A stretch of 64,000 bases of DNA, taken from contig BPKH01000001.1 in NCBI GenBank assembly GCA_026005035.1, forward strand, positions 205,610 through 269,609. The letters run 5' to 3'. Shown here in pieces: positions 26,614 through 34,901 of the stretch. Under the pieces are notes generated by a model that saw only the letters and a list, made by a program, of their open reading frames with translations, was not told the origin of the DNA and ran no database searches. How positions within the stretch are numbered: the stretch's first letter is position 1; each line of letters opens with the position of its first letter. The translations under genes and the position numbers were made by a program. This DNA is from Porticoccaceae bacterium. Lineage in GTDB: Bacteria > Pseudomonadota > Gammaproteobacteria > Pseudomonadales > Porticoccaceae.

Positions 26614-27927
26614 TCAGACCGGCCGTGGGGGGCGGGCGCGCAGCACCCGCTCTCCCCAAAGAAAGAGCAGTAGGGCAATCGCGGCGGCGAATGCGCAACT
26701 CATGCCAAGGGAAGCGCCAATCTGTGCTGGATCGGCGAACAGAAGATCGTTGACCAGCCCCACCGTGTAAGGACCGGCCCCCAGCCCCAGAATATTGGTG
26801 GCCACCACGTAACCGCCCACGACCACGCCGCGCATGCCCGGCGGCGTCACCGCCTGCAGGCCGAGGGCGACGGGGGCGAGAGGGACGGTCACCAGATAAC
26901 TGATGCACGCAATCAAAGCGAGGGCGCTGCTCACCCCAGGAGCAAGGGGCAAGAGTACCGCCAGCGGCACCAAGGCGCAGGCCGCGCCGAGGGGAATGAG
27001 CAGATAATAGTGCTCGCGCCTCGCCGCCCTGAGCAGTCTGCCGTACAGGGGGCTTGTGAGTACGCCGAGGGCCCCGGCGACCAGGGCAATGGTGCCATAG
27101 CGCACCCCCACCTCGGTCACGCTCAGCCCATGCGCGCGATGGAGGAACGCCGGCGCCCACGATTGCACGGCGTACAACGCAAACACCAGGAAAGAGGTGC
27201 CGACCAGCAGCGCCCCATATACAGCCCGATGGGCCGCCAAGTGGGCGATGATCGCGCGATAGGGGACCGCCGCATCGCCCGTCCCCGCAGTGCCGCCCCC
27301 ACCCCGGGGCGGTTCCGGGGTGGCCAACATCAAAACGGTGAAGATCAGCCCCGGTGCACCCACGAGGAAGAAGATCTGCTGCCACCGACTGAGCTCCAGC
27401 GCGATGGGGCCGTCCCAGGTAAAGCGTTCCGGCAACACGCCCACCAGCGCGCCGCCGGCGATCATTGCCGCCCCTACGCCCAAATAGGGCCCGGTGAGGA
27501 AAATGCTGAAGGGTAGCGCCCGCCTGGCCGGAGAAAAGTAATCGGAGAGCAGTGACCAGGCTGCGGGCGTGAGCGTCGCCTCACCGATGCCCACCAAAGC
27601 CCGCGCCACGAAAAGTGTGGCGAAGTTGTCGGCGAGACCGCAGGCACAGGTGGCGAGGCTCCAGACCGCCACTCCCCATGTAATCAGCCGGTTGCGCGAG
27701 CGGCGATCGACCCATCGCCCCAACGGGATACTGAAGAACACATAGGTGGCGGCGAAGGCGATGCCCTGGAGAATACCAATCTGACTGTCCGAGAGAGCCA
27801 GCTCCGCTTTGATGGGGTCCACCAGCAGGTTGAGGATCTGCCGGTCGACGAAAGAAAACACATAGATCGCCAACAGGAGGATCGTCGCCCACCACGCCTG
27901 CAAACCGTCTTTCTTCACGACGTTCAC
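26614..27927 (-). CDS. MFS transporter
   Basis: 437-residue inner-membrane transporter with about 12 hydrophobic helices. The first is AWWATILLLAIYVFSFVDRQ, and the loop 2-3 signature is GRWVDRRSRNRLITWG. The FVDRQ start and family pattern match the spinster-like/sugar-phosphate-like MFS group often found beside aromatic or steroid catabolic genes. GTG at 27927 with GGAAGG at 8 bp is the best start; longer candidates lack a ribosome site. It follows TonB receptor 3 by 93 bp on the same strand and may carry the substrate or a product across the inner membrane. Confidence 0.87.
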   Translation of the reverse strand: MNVVKKDGLQAWWATILLLAIYVFSFVDRQILNLLVDPIKAELALSDSQIGILQGIAFAATYVFFSIPLGRWVDRRSRNRLITWGVAVWSLATCACGLADNFATLFVARALVGIGEATLTPAAWSLLSDYFSPARRALPFSIFLTGPYLGVGAAMIAGGALVGVLPERFTWDGPIALELSRWQQIFFLVGAPGLIFTVLMLATPEPPRGGGGTAGTGDAAVPYRAIIAHLAAHRAVYGALLVGTSFLVFALYAVQSWAPAFLHRAHGLSVTEVGVRYGTIALVAGALGVLTSPLYGRLLRAARREHYYLLIPLGAACALVPLAVLLPLAPGVSSALALIACISYLVTVPLAPVALGLQAVTPPGMRGVVVGGYVVATNILGLGAGPYTVGLVNDLLFADPAQIGASLGMSCAFAAAIALLLFLWGERVLRARPPRPV

Positions 27928-28020
27928 GACGGCAACCTTCCGACCCCGCACGATGGCTGCGCGGTCCGCGGGCGGCCCTCCGCATTCCTGCGGGAAGCCG
28001 CCCGCGAACAACTCGTCCAA

Positions 28021-30320
28021 TCAGTAGCGATAAGTAAACTTGACGCCGTACAACCGCGGGAATCCACCCCAACGCGCGGAATCGAGGGTCGCCACGTTGG
28101 CCGCATAGTCGAAGAACTCCTCGTCGGTGAGGTTTTTGCCGAACACCGAAACCTCGACCTTGCCGTCGGGGGCCAGGTAGGTGATGCTGCCGTCCAGAAG
28201 ACCGTAGCTGTCCTGGCGCAGGAACGGATCGTTGCGGAAATCGGTGTAAAAGCTGTCCCGCCAGCTGTACGCGAGCCGGCTCACCAGTCGTCCTTTTTCG
28301 GCGAGGGAGAGTTCATGGCTCGCGGCGACGAAAAAGGTCCATTTGGGCACTTTGACGAAGTCGAGTCCCTCGGCGATTTTCTTGTCTTGGGCTGTGGCCT
28401 GCCCGTCGCCGTCCACATCGAAATCGCCGAAGTTGCGAAACTCGGGGTCCACGTAGCCGAGATTGGCATCGAGCGTCAGGCCGTTGTCAAAGGCGAACTG
28501 GAACTCCGCTTCGAAACCCGGAATGCGGGCATCCGCCGCGTTGATGTACAACAACTCGGCGCCGAATTGCGAGCTCGGGTTGTTGACGAATTGCTGAATG
28601 TCTTCGTACTCCATCAAAAACAGCGCGGCGTTGAACCGACCCCGCCCGTCGAGGAAACTAGATTTCAGCCCCACCTCGTAGGAGGTCACCGTCTCCTCAT
28701 CCGCCGGGCCAAGGGTTTCCTCCCGCGTCGCCCTGGCGTTGTAACCGCCGCTGCGGAACCCGCGCGTCCAGCTCCCGTAGACCATCAGCCGATCTGTGAA
28801 ATCGTAGGAAAGCGCGAGCTTGGGAGAGACGTTGTCCCAATCGTCATCCTTGCGGATGACCACCGCGCAGTCGGCGAAGTCGAGACTGCAGGTTCCGGGT
28901 GGAGAATACGAGATGGATTTTTCCTCCACCGTGTAGCGGGCGCCAAAGGTCACCCTGGCGCGCTCGGTGAGAAGATAATTGGCTTCTCCAAAGATCGCAT
29001 AGTTTTCGTGGCTGATCTCGCTCTTTGCGGCCGAGTCCCTGCCGAGTACCGTGCGGCGCTCCCCGACGGTGTACTCCTGTTCGAAGTAGTAAAGTCCCAA
29101 CACAAAATCGTATCGATCGGAGAATTTGGAGGCGTAGCGCAGCTCCTGACTGAACTGATCCTGGTCCTCCTCGTTGAAGGGGAAGTGGAAGATGGGGAAG
29201 GGGGTCCCGTCGAAGTCAGTGCTCGAGTCGTACTGCACGTCCCTCCGCCCGGTAACCGATGTCAACACGCCGTGCCCCAAATCCCAATTGCCCTCCAGCA
29301 CCGCGCTCCAGATCTCAATATCGTTGTTGATGGATAGATCGTGGTTGATCTTGTACTTGTCGTCGGGCGGGAAATAGCCGAACAGGGTCTGGGCGAGCTT
29401 GGGCGCGAACGGGTTCACCACGTTTTGCGACGCCGCCGAGCCGCCTTCGTCTTTGAGATATTCCGCGATCAAGGTCAGATCGAGGGCCTCGGTGGGTCGA
29501 AATGAGATCACCGGTCGCACAAGCCAATAATCGGTTTCACTCTTGTCGAGGGTCGGGCTGTCCGGCATTCCCGACGGATTGATGGACGGATCTACTCGGC
29601 CGCCGTTGTTGTCCTTATAAAAGCCATCCCGATAGGCGGATACGCCCGCCAACTTGACGGCCATCTTCTCGCCAATGGGCCCTTCCACACTCGCGGCGTA
29701 CTCGGCCTGGTGGTAGTTGCCTAGCGTGGCTTCGGCCGTAAAGCCGTATTCGCCGCTCGGCCTCTTGGTTCGAACGAGGACTGCACCCCCGGTGACGTTG
29801 CGGCCGAGCAACGTCCCCTGAGGCCCGCGCAGAACTTCGACCGCCTCGCGGTCGAAGGTGGTCAACAGGGAACCGGCGGGATAGCCGAGATACATGCCGT
29901 CGACGATGATCCCGACGGCCGGGTCCATGGAGCGGGTGCTGCCGTTGACGCCGATGCCTCGGATGAAGAAGTTGGGATAGGAGTTGTAAGTACCTACGTT
30001 GGCCAGATTGGCATTGGGAACCATCCGCCCGATATCCACCAGATCGACCGAAAAACTGCCCTTGATCTGGAACTCACCGAAGGCGCTGATGGCGCTCGGC
30101 ACATCCTGCACCGAAAGACCGACCGCGCGCTTTTGGGAAGTCACGGTCACTTCTTCGATCATCTGCCGGCGCTCTCCGTACGAACCTTCGAAGCCCGACG
30201 CCACTTGACCCCACCCTGCTTGGGGAATACCGGTCAGGGCGGTAGCCGCAATGCACCAGGACAACCGCCGAGGTTTGCCGACGCCCCGCGGCGCAGTGGG
30301 GTCGCGAACTGGATACGCAT
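28021..30320 (-). CDS. TonB-dependent outer-membrane receptor 3, frameshift in signal peptide
   Basis: Outer-membrane transporter of about 766 residues after repair. A strong AGGAGG precedes the ATG at 30320 (MRIQFATPLRRG), but the frame leaves the receptor at the CCCC run 30284-30287 (GGGG on the coding strand). Adding one G joins it to KPRRLSWCIAATALTGIPQA, a good signal peptide leading to IEEVTVTSQKRAV and the plug signature VEVLRGPQGTLLGRNVTGG; the protein ends KFTYRY. Without repair only a TTG start inside the signal peptide with no ribosome site remains. Confidence 0.88.
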
Positions 30321-30344
30321 GTTCCGCCTCCTGTGTAGTGATCG

Positions 30345-30854
30345 TTAGAAGTCAAGGCTGAGGCGGATCCCTGTCCCCCTCTCCATCTTGGATCGGTCGT
30401 GGGATATCTTGCGTTTTGGTGCGAACTCGAGAATCACCCGGTGAGGGGTATCGAGTGCGCCCATGAGCCGCCGGAAGTGCTCCCCTTCCCGCGCGCCCCA
30501 TCGCTTTGCGATGAATCGGGGGAAGAACCACTCTTTGAGACGGCGGTCCTGTGGAGGGTGGACGATCGTGGTGCCGATATAGGTAACGCTTTTCCCCGCG
30601 CCCAGGGAAGTGCCTAGACTGGTCACGCAGACCGAAGTGTGGGGACAGCGGCGCACCGCGGCCACCCGCTTGCGGGTTTCGACGGTGGTCATCCAGATCC
30701 GTCCTCCCTCGTGAAAAAAGCTCTGCACCACCCCAACCGGTTCACCTCGAGAATTGCGCCAGATGAATACGCACTCGCTCTGCAGCGCCAGAAGGCGCTG
30801 TTCCGTATCCGGATCCAGCGCGTAGGGGCGGACGTCCTCGAAGTCGCGGACCAT
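30345..30854 (-). CDS. PPOX-type FMN/F420-binding split-barrel protein
   Basis: 169 residues. A pyridoxamine-phosphate-oxidase-like split barrel is recognised from the core RIWMTTVETRKRVAAVRRCP followed by a TYIGTTIVHPP strand and a C-terminal helix rich in basic residues. Such proteins bind FMN, F420 or haem and reduce or protect pathway intermediates; which applies here is unknown. The ATG follows the ligase stop by one base and its own stop is 25 bp from TonB receptor 3, so it is in the same operon. Confidence 0.75.
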   Translation of the reverse strand: MVRDFEDVRPYALDPDTEQRLLALQSECVFIWRNSRGEPVGVVQSFFHEGGRIWMTTVETRKRVAAVRRCPHTSVCVTSLGTSLGAGKSVTYIGTTIVHPPQDRRLKEWFFPRFIAKRWGAREGEHFRRLMGALDTPHRVILEFAPKRKISHDRSKMERGTGIRLSLDF

Positions 30855-30855
30855 C

Positions 30856-32373
30856 TCAAGCGCTCGCCTCCCACTTTTCGACCCAGGCCTCCATTTCGGT
30901 GCGAACGACCTTGCCGCTTAGGCTGCGCGGCAACTGTTGGTAGTCGACGAAGAAGAGCCGTTTCGGCCGCTTGTAACGGGCCAACCGACCCTCGAAGAGG
31001 GCGTCGATTTCCCCTTGCGTGACGTCGCCCTCCACGGCCACTACCGCCACCGGCACCTCGCCCCAGTACGCATCGCGCTTTTTGACCACGATGGCATCGA
31101 GAACCGCCGGATGCTCGAGAAGGATCTTTTCGATTTCCGCGGGATAAATGTTTTCTCCACCGGACTTGATCAAATACTTGGCTCGACCCACAAAGCTGAA
31201 GGTTCCGTCATCGTTTTTGCGCACCAGATCACCCATCCGGAACCAACCTTCGCGAAAACTCTCCAGGTTGGCTTCGGGGTCGTTCCAGTAACCGGAAAAG
31301 AGGGTCGGCCCTTTTACCAGAATCTCGCCCACTTCCCCCGGTGCCACCTCTCGCCCGTATTCGTCCACCACCCGCAATAGTGTGAGAGAGCTCGGCCGCT
31401 TGGCCAAATCGATATGTGCCGGCGAGGGGATGACGTTGCCCGACAGGGGGGCGATCCCCGTCTCAGTGGCGCCGAGACCGTTGAAAAAAGCCGCTCCCGT
31501 GCACTCCATGACTTCGGCGATCGCCTTGCGGGGCAAGAGATCGGCGAGGCCGCCCACCAATTTGACACCTCGGAAGGGACCGCTGGCGGCGGCCGCCTCC
31601 AAGAAGCGGTCGATCACTCCTGGCATGAGCAGCAGCCAACCGACCCGTTCCCGCTCGAGCACCCCGACGATCTCTCGGGCGTCGAAACCGTCTACTACTT
31701 CCACGATACCCCCCATCATCAGGGTGGACAGGCTGTGCTCGAGGCCGCCCATGTGGAACATTGGGGCCCAAGCCACGAAAACATCTTCGGCGTCTATGCC
31801 GAGATCGAGTTGGAGGAGCACCCGCCTGGCCACCAGGGCACGATGACTCAAGGTGGCGGCCTTGGGAAGCCCGGTGGTGCCGCTGGTATAGAGCAGCAAA
31901 AGCGGCGCCTCCCAGTCCACCGACGACGGCGGAGCAGAAGGCTGAACCCCGGTTTCAAGCGCCGCCTCGAAGGCTTCGTCCAGTTCCAGATGTCGCTCCA
32001 CCGCGTGCCGGACCGAGTCGGCCAACTGTGCGTACTTGGAAGAGTGGATCAGGAGTTTCGGCGCGACCAGCTTCAGGCAGTGTTCCAACTCCGCGGACGC
32101 GAGCCGCCAGTTGGCACAGGCGGCGACGGCGCCGATTCGCGCGCAGGCGAGCACCAATTCGAGGTATTCCACGCGGTTTTCGGACAGCACCGCCACCCGA
32201 TCTCCAAGGCCCACCCCGCACTCCGTCAGAAAGCAGGCCACCTGGTCGACGCGGTGAGCGAGTTCCGCGTAACTGCGCTCGCTTTCGCCGCCGCGTACCG
32301 CCGCCTTGTCCGGTCGCCTGGCAACCTGCTCCAGAAAGAGTTCGTAGACGTTGGCGCTGTGGCTGGGACTCAT
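30856..32373 (-). CDS. Acyl-CoA synthetase (AMP-forming) 2
   Basis: 505-residue ANL-superfamily ligase. Motifs are LLLLYTSGTTGLPKAATL, GLGATETGIAPLSG, GRAKYLIKSGGENIYPAEIE and the C-terminal Lys segment LPRSLSGKVVRTEM. GAGG lies 7 bp from the ATG at 32373; an ATG one codon upstream is also possible. It is distinct from ligase 1, so two different acids may be activated in this island. It is preceded at 51 bp by an acyl-CoA dehydrogenase gene on the same strand. Confidence 0.9.
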   Translation of the reverse strand: MSPSHSANVYELFLEQVARRPDKAAVRGGESERSYAELAHRVDQVACFLTECGVGLGDRVAVLSENRVEYLELVLACARIGAVAACANWRLASAELEHCLKLVAPKLLIHSSKYAQLADSVRHAVERHLELDEAFEAALETGVQPSAPPSSVDWEAPLLLLYTSGTTGLPKAATLSHRALVARRVLLQLDLGIDAEDVFVAWAPMFHMGGLEHSLSTLMMGGIVEVVDGFDAREIVGVLERERVGWLLLMPGVIDRFLEAAAASGPFRGVKLVGGLADLLPRKAIAEVMECTGAAFFNGLGATETGIAPLSGNVIPSPAHIDLAKRPSSLTLLRVVDEYGREVAPGEVGEILVKGPTLFSGYWNDPEANLESFREGWFRMGDLVRKNDDGTFSFVGRAKYLIKSGGENIYPAEIEKILLEHPAVLDAIVVKKRDAYWGEVPVAVVAVEGDVTQGEIDALFEGRLARYKRPKRLFFVDYQQLPRSLSGKVVRTEMEAWVEKWEASA

Positions 32374-32424
32374 CATGCAACCTCGCACATTTGCCGCGGC
32401 ACGACTTCGGGGTATCTTCGTTGT

Positions 32425-33600
32425 CTAAAACGATCTGGGCAGGCCCAGCTGCTCCGCGATCAGGTTCTTGCCCATTTCGTTGCTGATCGGCCCGATTCTC
32501 AGCAATCGCGAGTCGCGCCAATAGCGCTGCATGTCGGTCTCCGCCGAGTAGCCCATGCCCCCGAGGATTTGAATCCCGAGATCGGCGGCACGATTGGCGT
32601 ACTCCGAGGCGGCGATCTTGGCCATCGCCGCCTCCATGGCGATGGGTTTTCCCTCGCTTTGCCGCTTGGCGGCGTGAAAGATCAGCAGTTCCGCCTGAGC
32701 CCTCCACATGGCCATGTCGGCCACATAGTGCTGGAGGATCTGGAACTGGCCGATGGGCTTGCCAAAGGCTCGGCGGGTGCGCAGGTATTCCAGCGCGTCT
32801 TCGATGACGCCATCCAAGATCCCTAGACAGGTGGCGGCGTTGATCAATCGTTCGTAATTCAACATCTCGAGAGACTGGTACCAGCCCTTGCCCTCTTCCC
32901 CGATCAATGCATCTGTGCCGAGATACACGTCGTCGAAACGAACCGTGCAGGAACTGTAGGCGCGCATTCCGATCTTGGGCAAGGGTTGGATTTCTATGCC
33001 GGGGAGATCGCGAGGCACGAGCAACAAACTGATCCCCTGGGTGCGCCTTTCCACCGCATCATCGGTGCGGGCGAGCACCACCAGGTAGTCGGCCACGCTG
33101 GCCCCGGTGCTCCAGATCTTCTCACCCCGCAGGAGCCAACCGCCTTCCCTTCGCTCCGCCCGGGTGCGCAAACCTCCGAGGAGATCCGTCCCCCCGCCGG
33201 GCTCAGTGAACGCCATGGCGGTTTTGAGGGTGCCGGTGGCGATTTTGGGCAACAGAGCCTGCTTCTGCTCGGGAGACCCCGCGTACAACAATAGTTTCGC
33301 GCCGGAGAAAGAGGTCACTCCCCAAACCCAGGTGAGGCCCGCCGCCGTGCGCGCCAACTCGCGGGCGAAGATCACCTGGTTGAGCATCGACCCTCCCTGC
33401 CCGCCGAACTCCTCCGGAATGCCGATGCCGAGTGCACCGAAAGCCACTAGCTTATCCCACAAATCTTGAGGGAAGACGTCTTCCCTGCGCTCCAGTTCTC
33501 GACACCAGGCCTTGGGACATTCCCGCTCGACCCAGGCGCGTACTACTTCGCGAAAGTAGCGGTCTTCTTCGGAAAGAATCGAATCGAGCATGTCCTCCAT
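32425..33600 (-). CDS. Acyl-CoA dehydrogenase 1
   Basis: 391-residue FAD enzyme that introduces a 2,3 double bond into an acyl-CoA and passes electrons to ETF. The order is an N-terminal helical domain, the beta domain with AMAFTEPGGGTDLLGG and WSTGASVADYLVVLAR, then the C-terminal helical domain with RRAFGKPIGQFQILQHYVAD and GGMGYSAETDMQRYWRDSRL. The normal short/medium-chain ACAD length is kept. It lies 12 bp after the P450 gene, which suggests that the P450 product, after CoA activation, is its substrate. Confidence 0.9.
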   Translation of the reverse strand: MEDMLDSILSEEDRYFREVVRAWVERECPKAWCRELERREDVFPQDLWDKLVAFGALGIGIPEEFGGQGGSMLNQVIFARELARTAAGLTWVWGVTSFSGAKLLLYAGSPEQKQALLPKIATGTLKTAMAFTEPGGGTDLLGGLRTRAERREGGWLLRGEKIWSTGASVADYLVVLARTDDAVERRTQGISLLLVPRDLPGIEIQPLPKIGMRAYSSCTVRFDDVYLGTDALIGEEGKGWYQSLEMLNYERLINAATCLGILDGVIEDALEYLRTRRAFGKPIGQFQILQHYVADMAMWRAQAELLIFHAAKRQSEGKPIAMEAAMAKIAASEYANRAADLGIQILGGMGYSAETDMQRYWRDSRLLRIGPISNEMGKNLIAEQLGLPRSF

Positions 33601-33611
33601 AGCGCTTCGCC

Positions 33612-34871
33612 TTAGGAAAAATACAGAGGTAAAAATGAGATCTTGCGGCCGAAGAAATTGGTTTGGTAAGCCACTTCCTCTTCAGCGCAGGCTAGGCGGC
33701 AGGACCGAAAGGTGCGCACGATCTCGCCGAACGCGGCGTTCAGCTCCAACCGGGCCAGTGGTGCGCCCACGCAGGTATGCCGGCCCGCCCCGAAGGCCAG
33801 ATGACGCCCTGGGTGCTTGCGCTCGAGCACCACCTCGTGGGGGCACTCGAACCGCCGTTCGTCGCGGTTGGCGGCGCCGAAGCGAAGGTTCAGAAAATCG
33901 CCCTTTCTGAAGCGGTATCCTAGGACTTCGCAATCTTCCGCCACCTTGCGAAACATTCCCTGTGCGGGTGACTCGAGTCGCAACACTTCCTCGGTGAAAT
34001 TGGGCACCAGCTCTGGTCGAGCGCTCAGGGTGTCAAAAAGAGCTTCGTCGAGCGCCAGCAGCAGCATCCCAGCGGAGAGCGCCGAAGTGGTGGTCTCGTT
34101 TCCGGAAGCGAGGAAATCAATGATGAGAATGGTGAGCAGGTCCACCGCATCGAGGCGATAGTCGCCGTTTTCCTCCTGTACCCGATCCGCCACTCGGGTG
34201 AGCTCGGAAACGAAGCGGTTGTCTTTTTCACCTTCGAGCAGGCGACGAAAAAACGCTTGCGCTTCGCAGAGAGTACGCGCGCAGCGAAGTGCGGCCTCGC
34301 GGTCCACGGCAAGCCCGAAAGGCTCAACGATGGAGTCAGTCCATTCGACTACCTTGTCCACCGGCAGGTCGGGGAGGTCCATCAACTCGCAGATCACCCG
34401 GACGGGCAGGGGTCTAGAGAAATGGCTCACGAAGTCCACAGGCGCGGAGCGATCGGTTTCCTGGCGACGCTGCATCTCCCCTAGCAATCGGCGGACGGTT
34501 GCACTGACGAAAGGGGCGAGCTCGGCGAGTCTCTCCTTGGCAAAAAATGGGTTGAGGATCTGCCGCACCACTGTGTGGCGCGGAGGATCGCTGGTGGAAC
34601 ACGAATTGCGCAACACTTGGCAATGATGCTTCAGATAGTCGACGTAGGCGTCGATGATCCGGATGTCGTAGGTCTCCTTGAGGAACTCCAGGGGCGTGAC
34701 GGCACTCAGGAAGGTGTCGGGCTTTTTGACAATCGCGAAGCACAGATCGTATCCGAGCACCAAGTGGAGCTTCTCGTTGACGCTGTAGAGGGGGCCGTCC
34801 TTGGCCAGTTCCCGATAGAGGCCATAGAGATCTCGCGTCTTGAACATCTCCAGGAAATCGGGATTTTTCAT
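33612..34871 (-). CDS. Cytochrome P450 (class I bacterial type)
   Basis: 419-residue soluble monooxygenase. The haem Cys signature is FGAGRHTCVG at 360-369 (Cys 367), the I-helix oxygen-activation segment ASGNETTT is at 255-262, and the K-helix ExxR is EVLR at 295-298. GGGAGG precedes the ATG. It is embedded between TonB receptor 4 and an acyl-CoA dehydrogenase with gaps of 30 and 11 bp. No ferredoxin or ferredoxin reductase is encoded in the window, so redox partners must be supplied elsewhere. Hydroxylation of an unactivated carbon early in the pathway is likely. Confidence 0.93.
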   Translation of the reverse strand: MKNPDFLEMFKTRDLYGLYRELAKDGPLYSVNEKLHLVLGYDLCFAIVKKPDTFLSAVTPLEFLKETYDIRIIDAYVDYLKHHCQVLRNSCSTSDPPRHTVVRQILNPFFAKERLAELAPFVSATVRRLLGEMQRRQETDRSAPVDFVSHFSRPLPVRVICELMDLPDLPVDKVVEWTDSIVEPFGLAVDREAALRCARTLCEAQAFFRRLLEGEKDNRFVSELTRVADRVQEENGDYRLDAVDLLTILIIDFLASGNETTTSALSAGMLLLALDEALFDTLSARPELVPNFTEEVLRLESPAQGMFRKVAEDCEVLGYRFRKGDFLNLRFGAANRDERRFECPHEVVLERKHPGRHLAFGAGRHTCVGAPLARLELNAAFGEIVRTFRSCRLACAEEEVAYQTNFFGRKISFLPLYFS

Positions 34872-34901
34872 GACGCCTCCCGCAGGATTCCGACAGGCCT
34901 C

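Noticed and set aside
26599-26614. AGGCGC-GAAG-GCGCCT hairpin between the quinoprotein and MFS stops
   Set aside because: Only six pairs, overlapping the MFS stop codon and without a T run; too weak to call a terminator.
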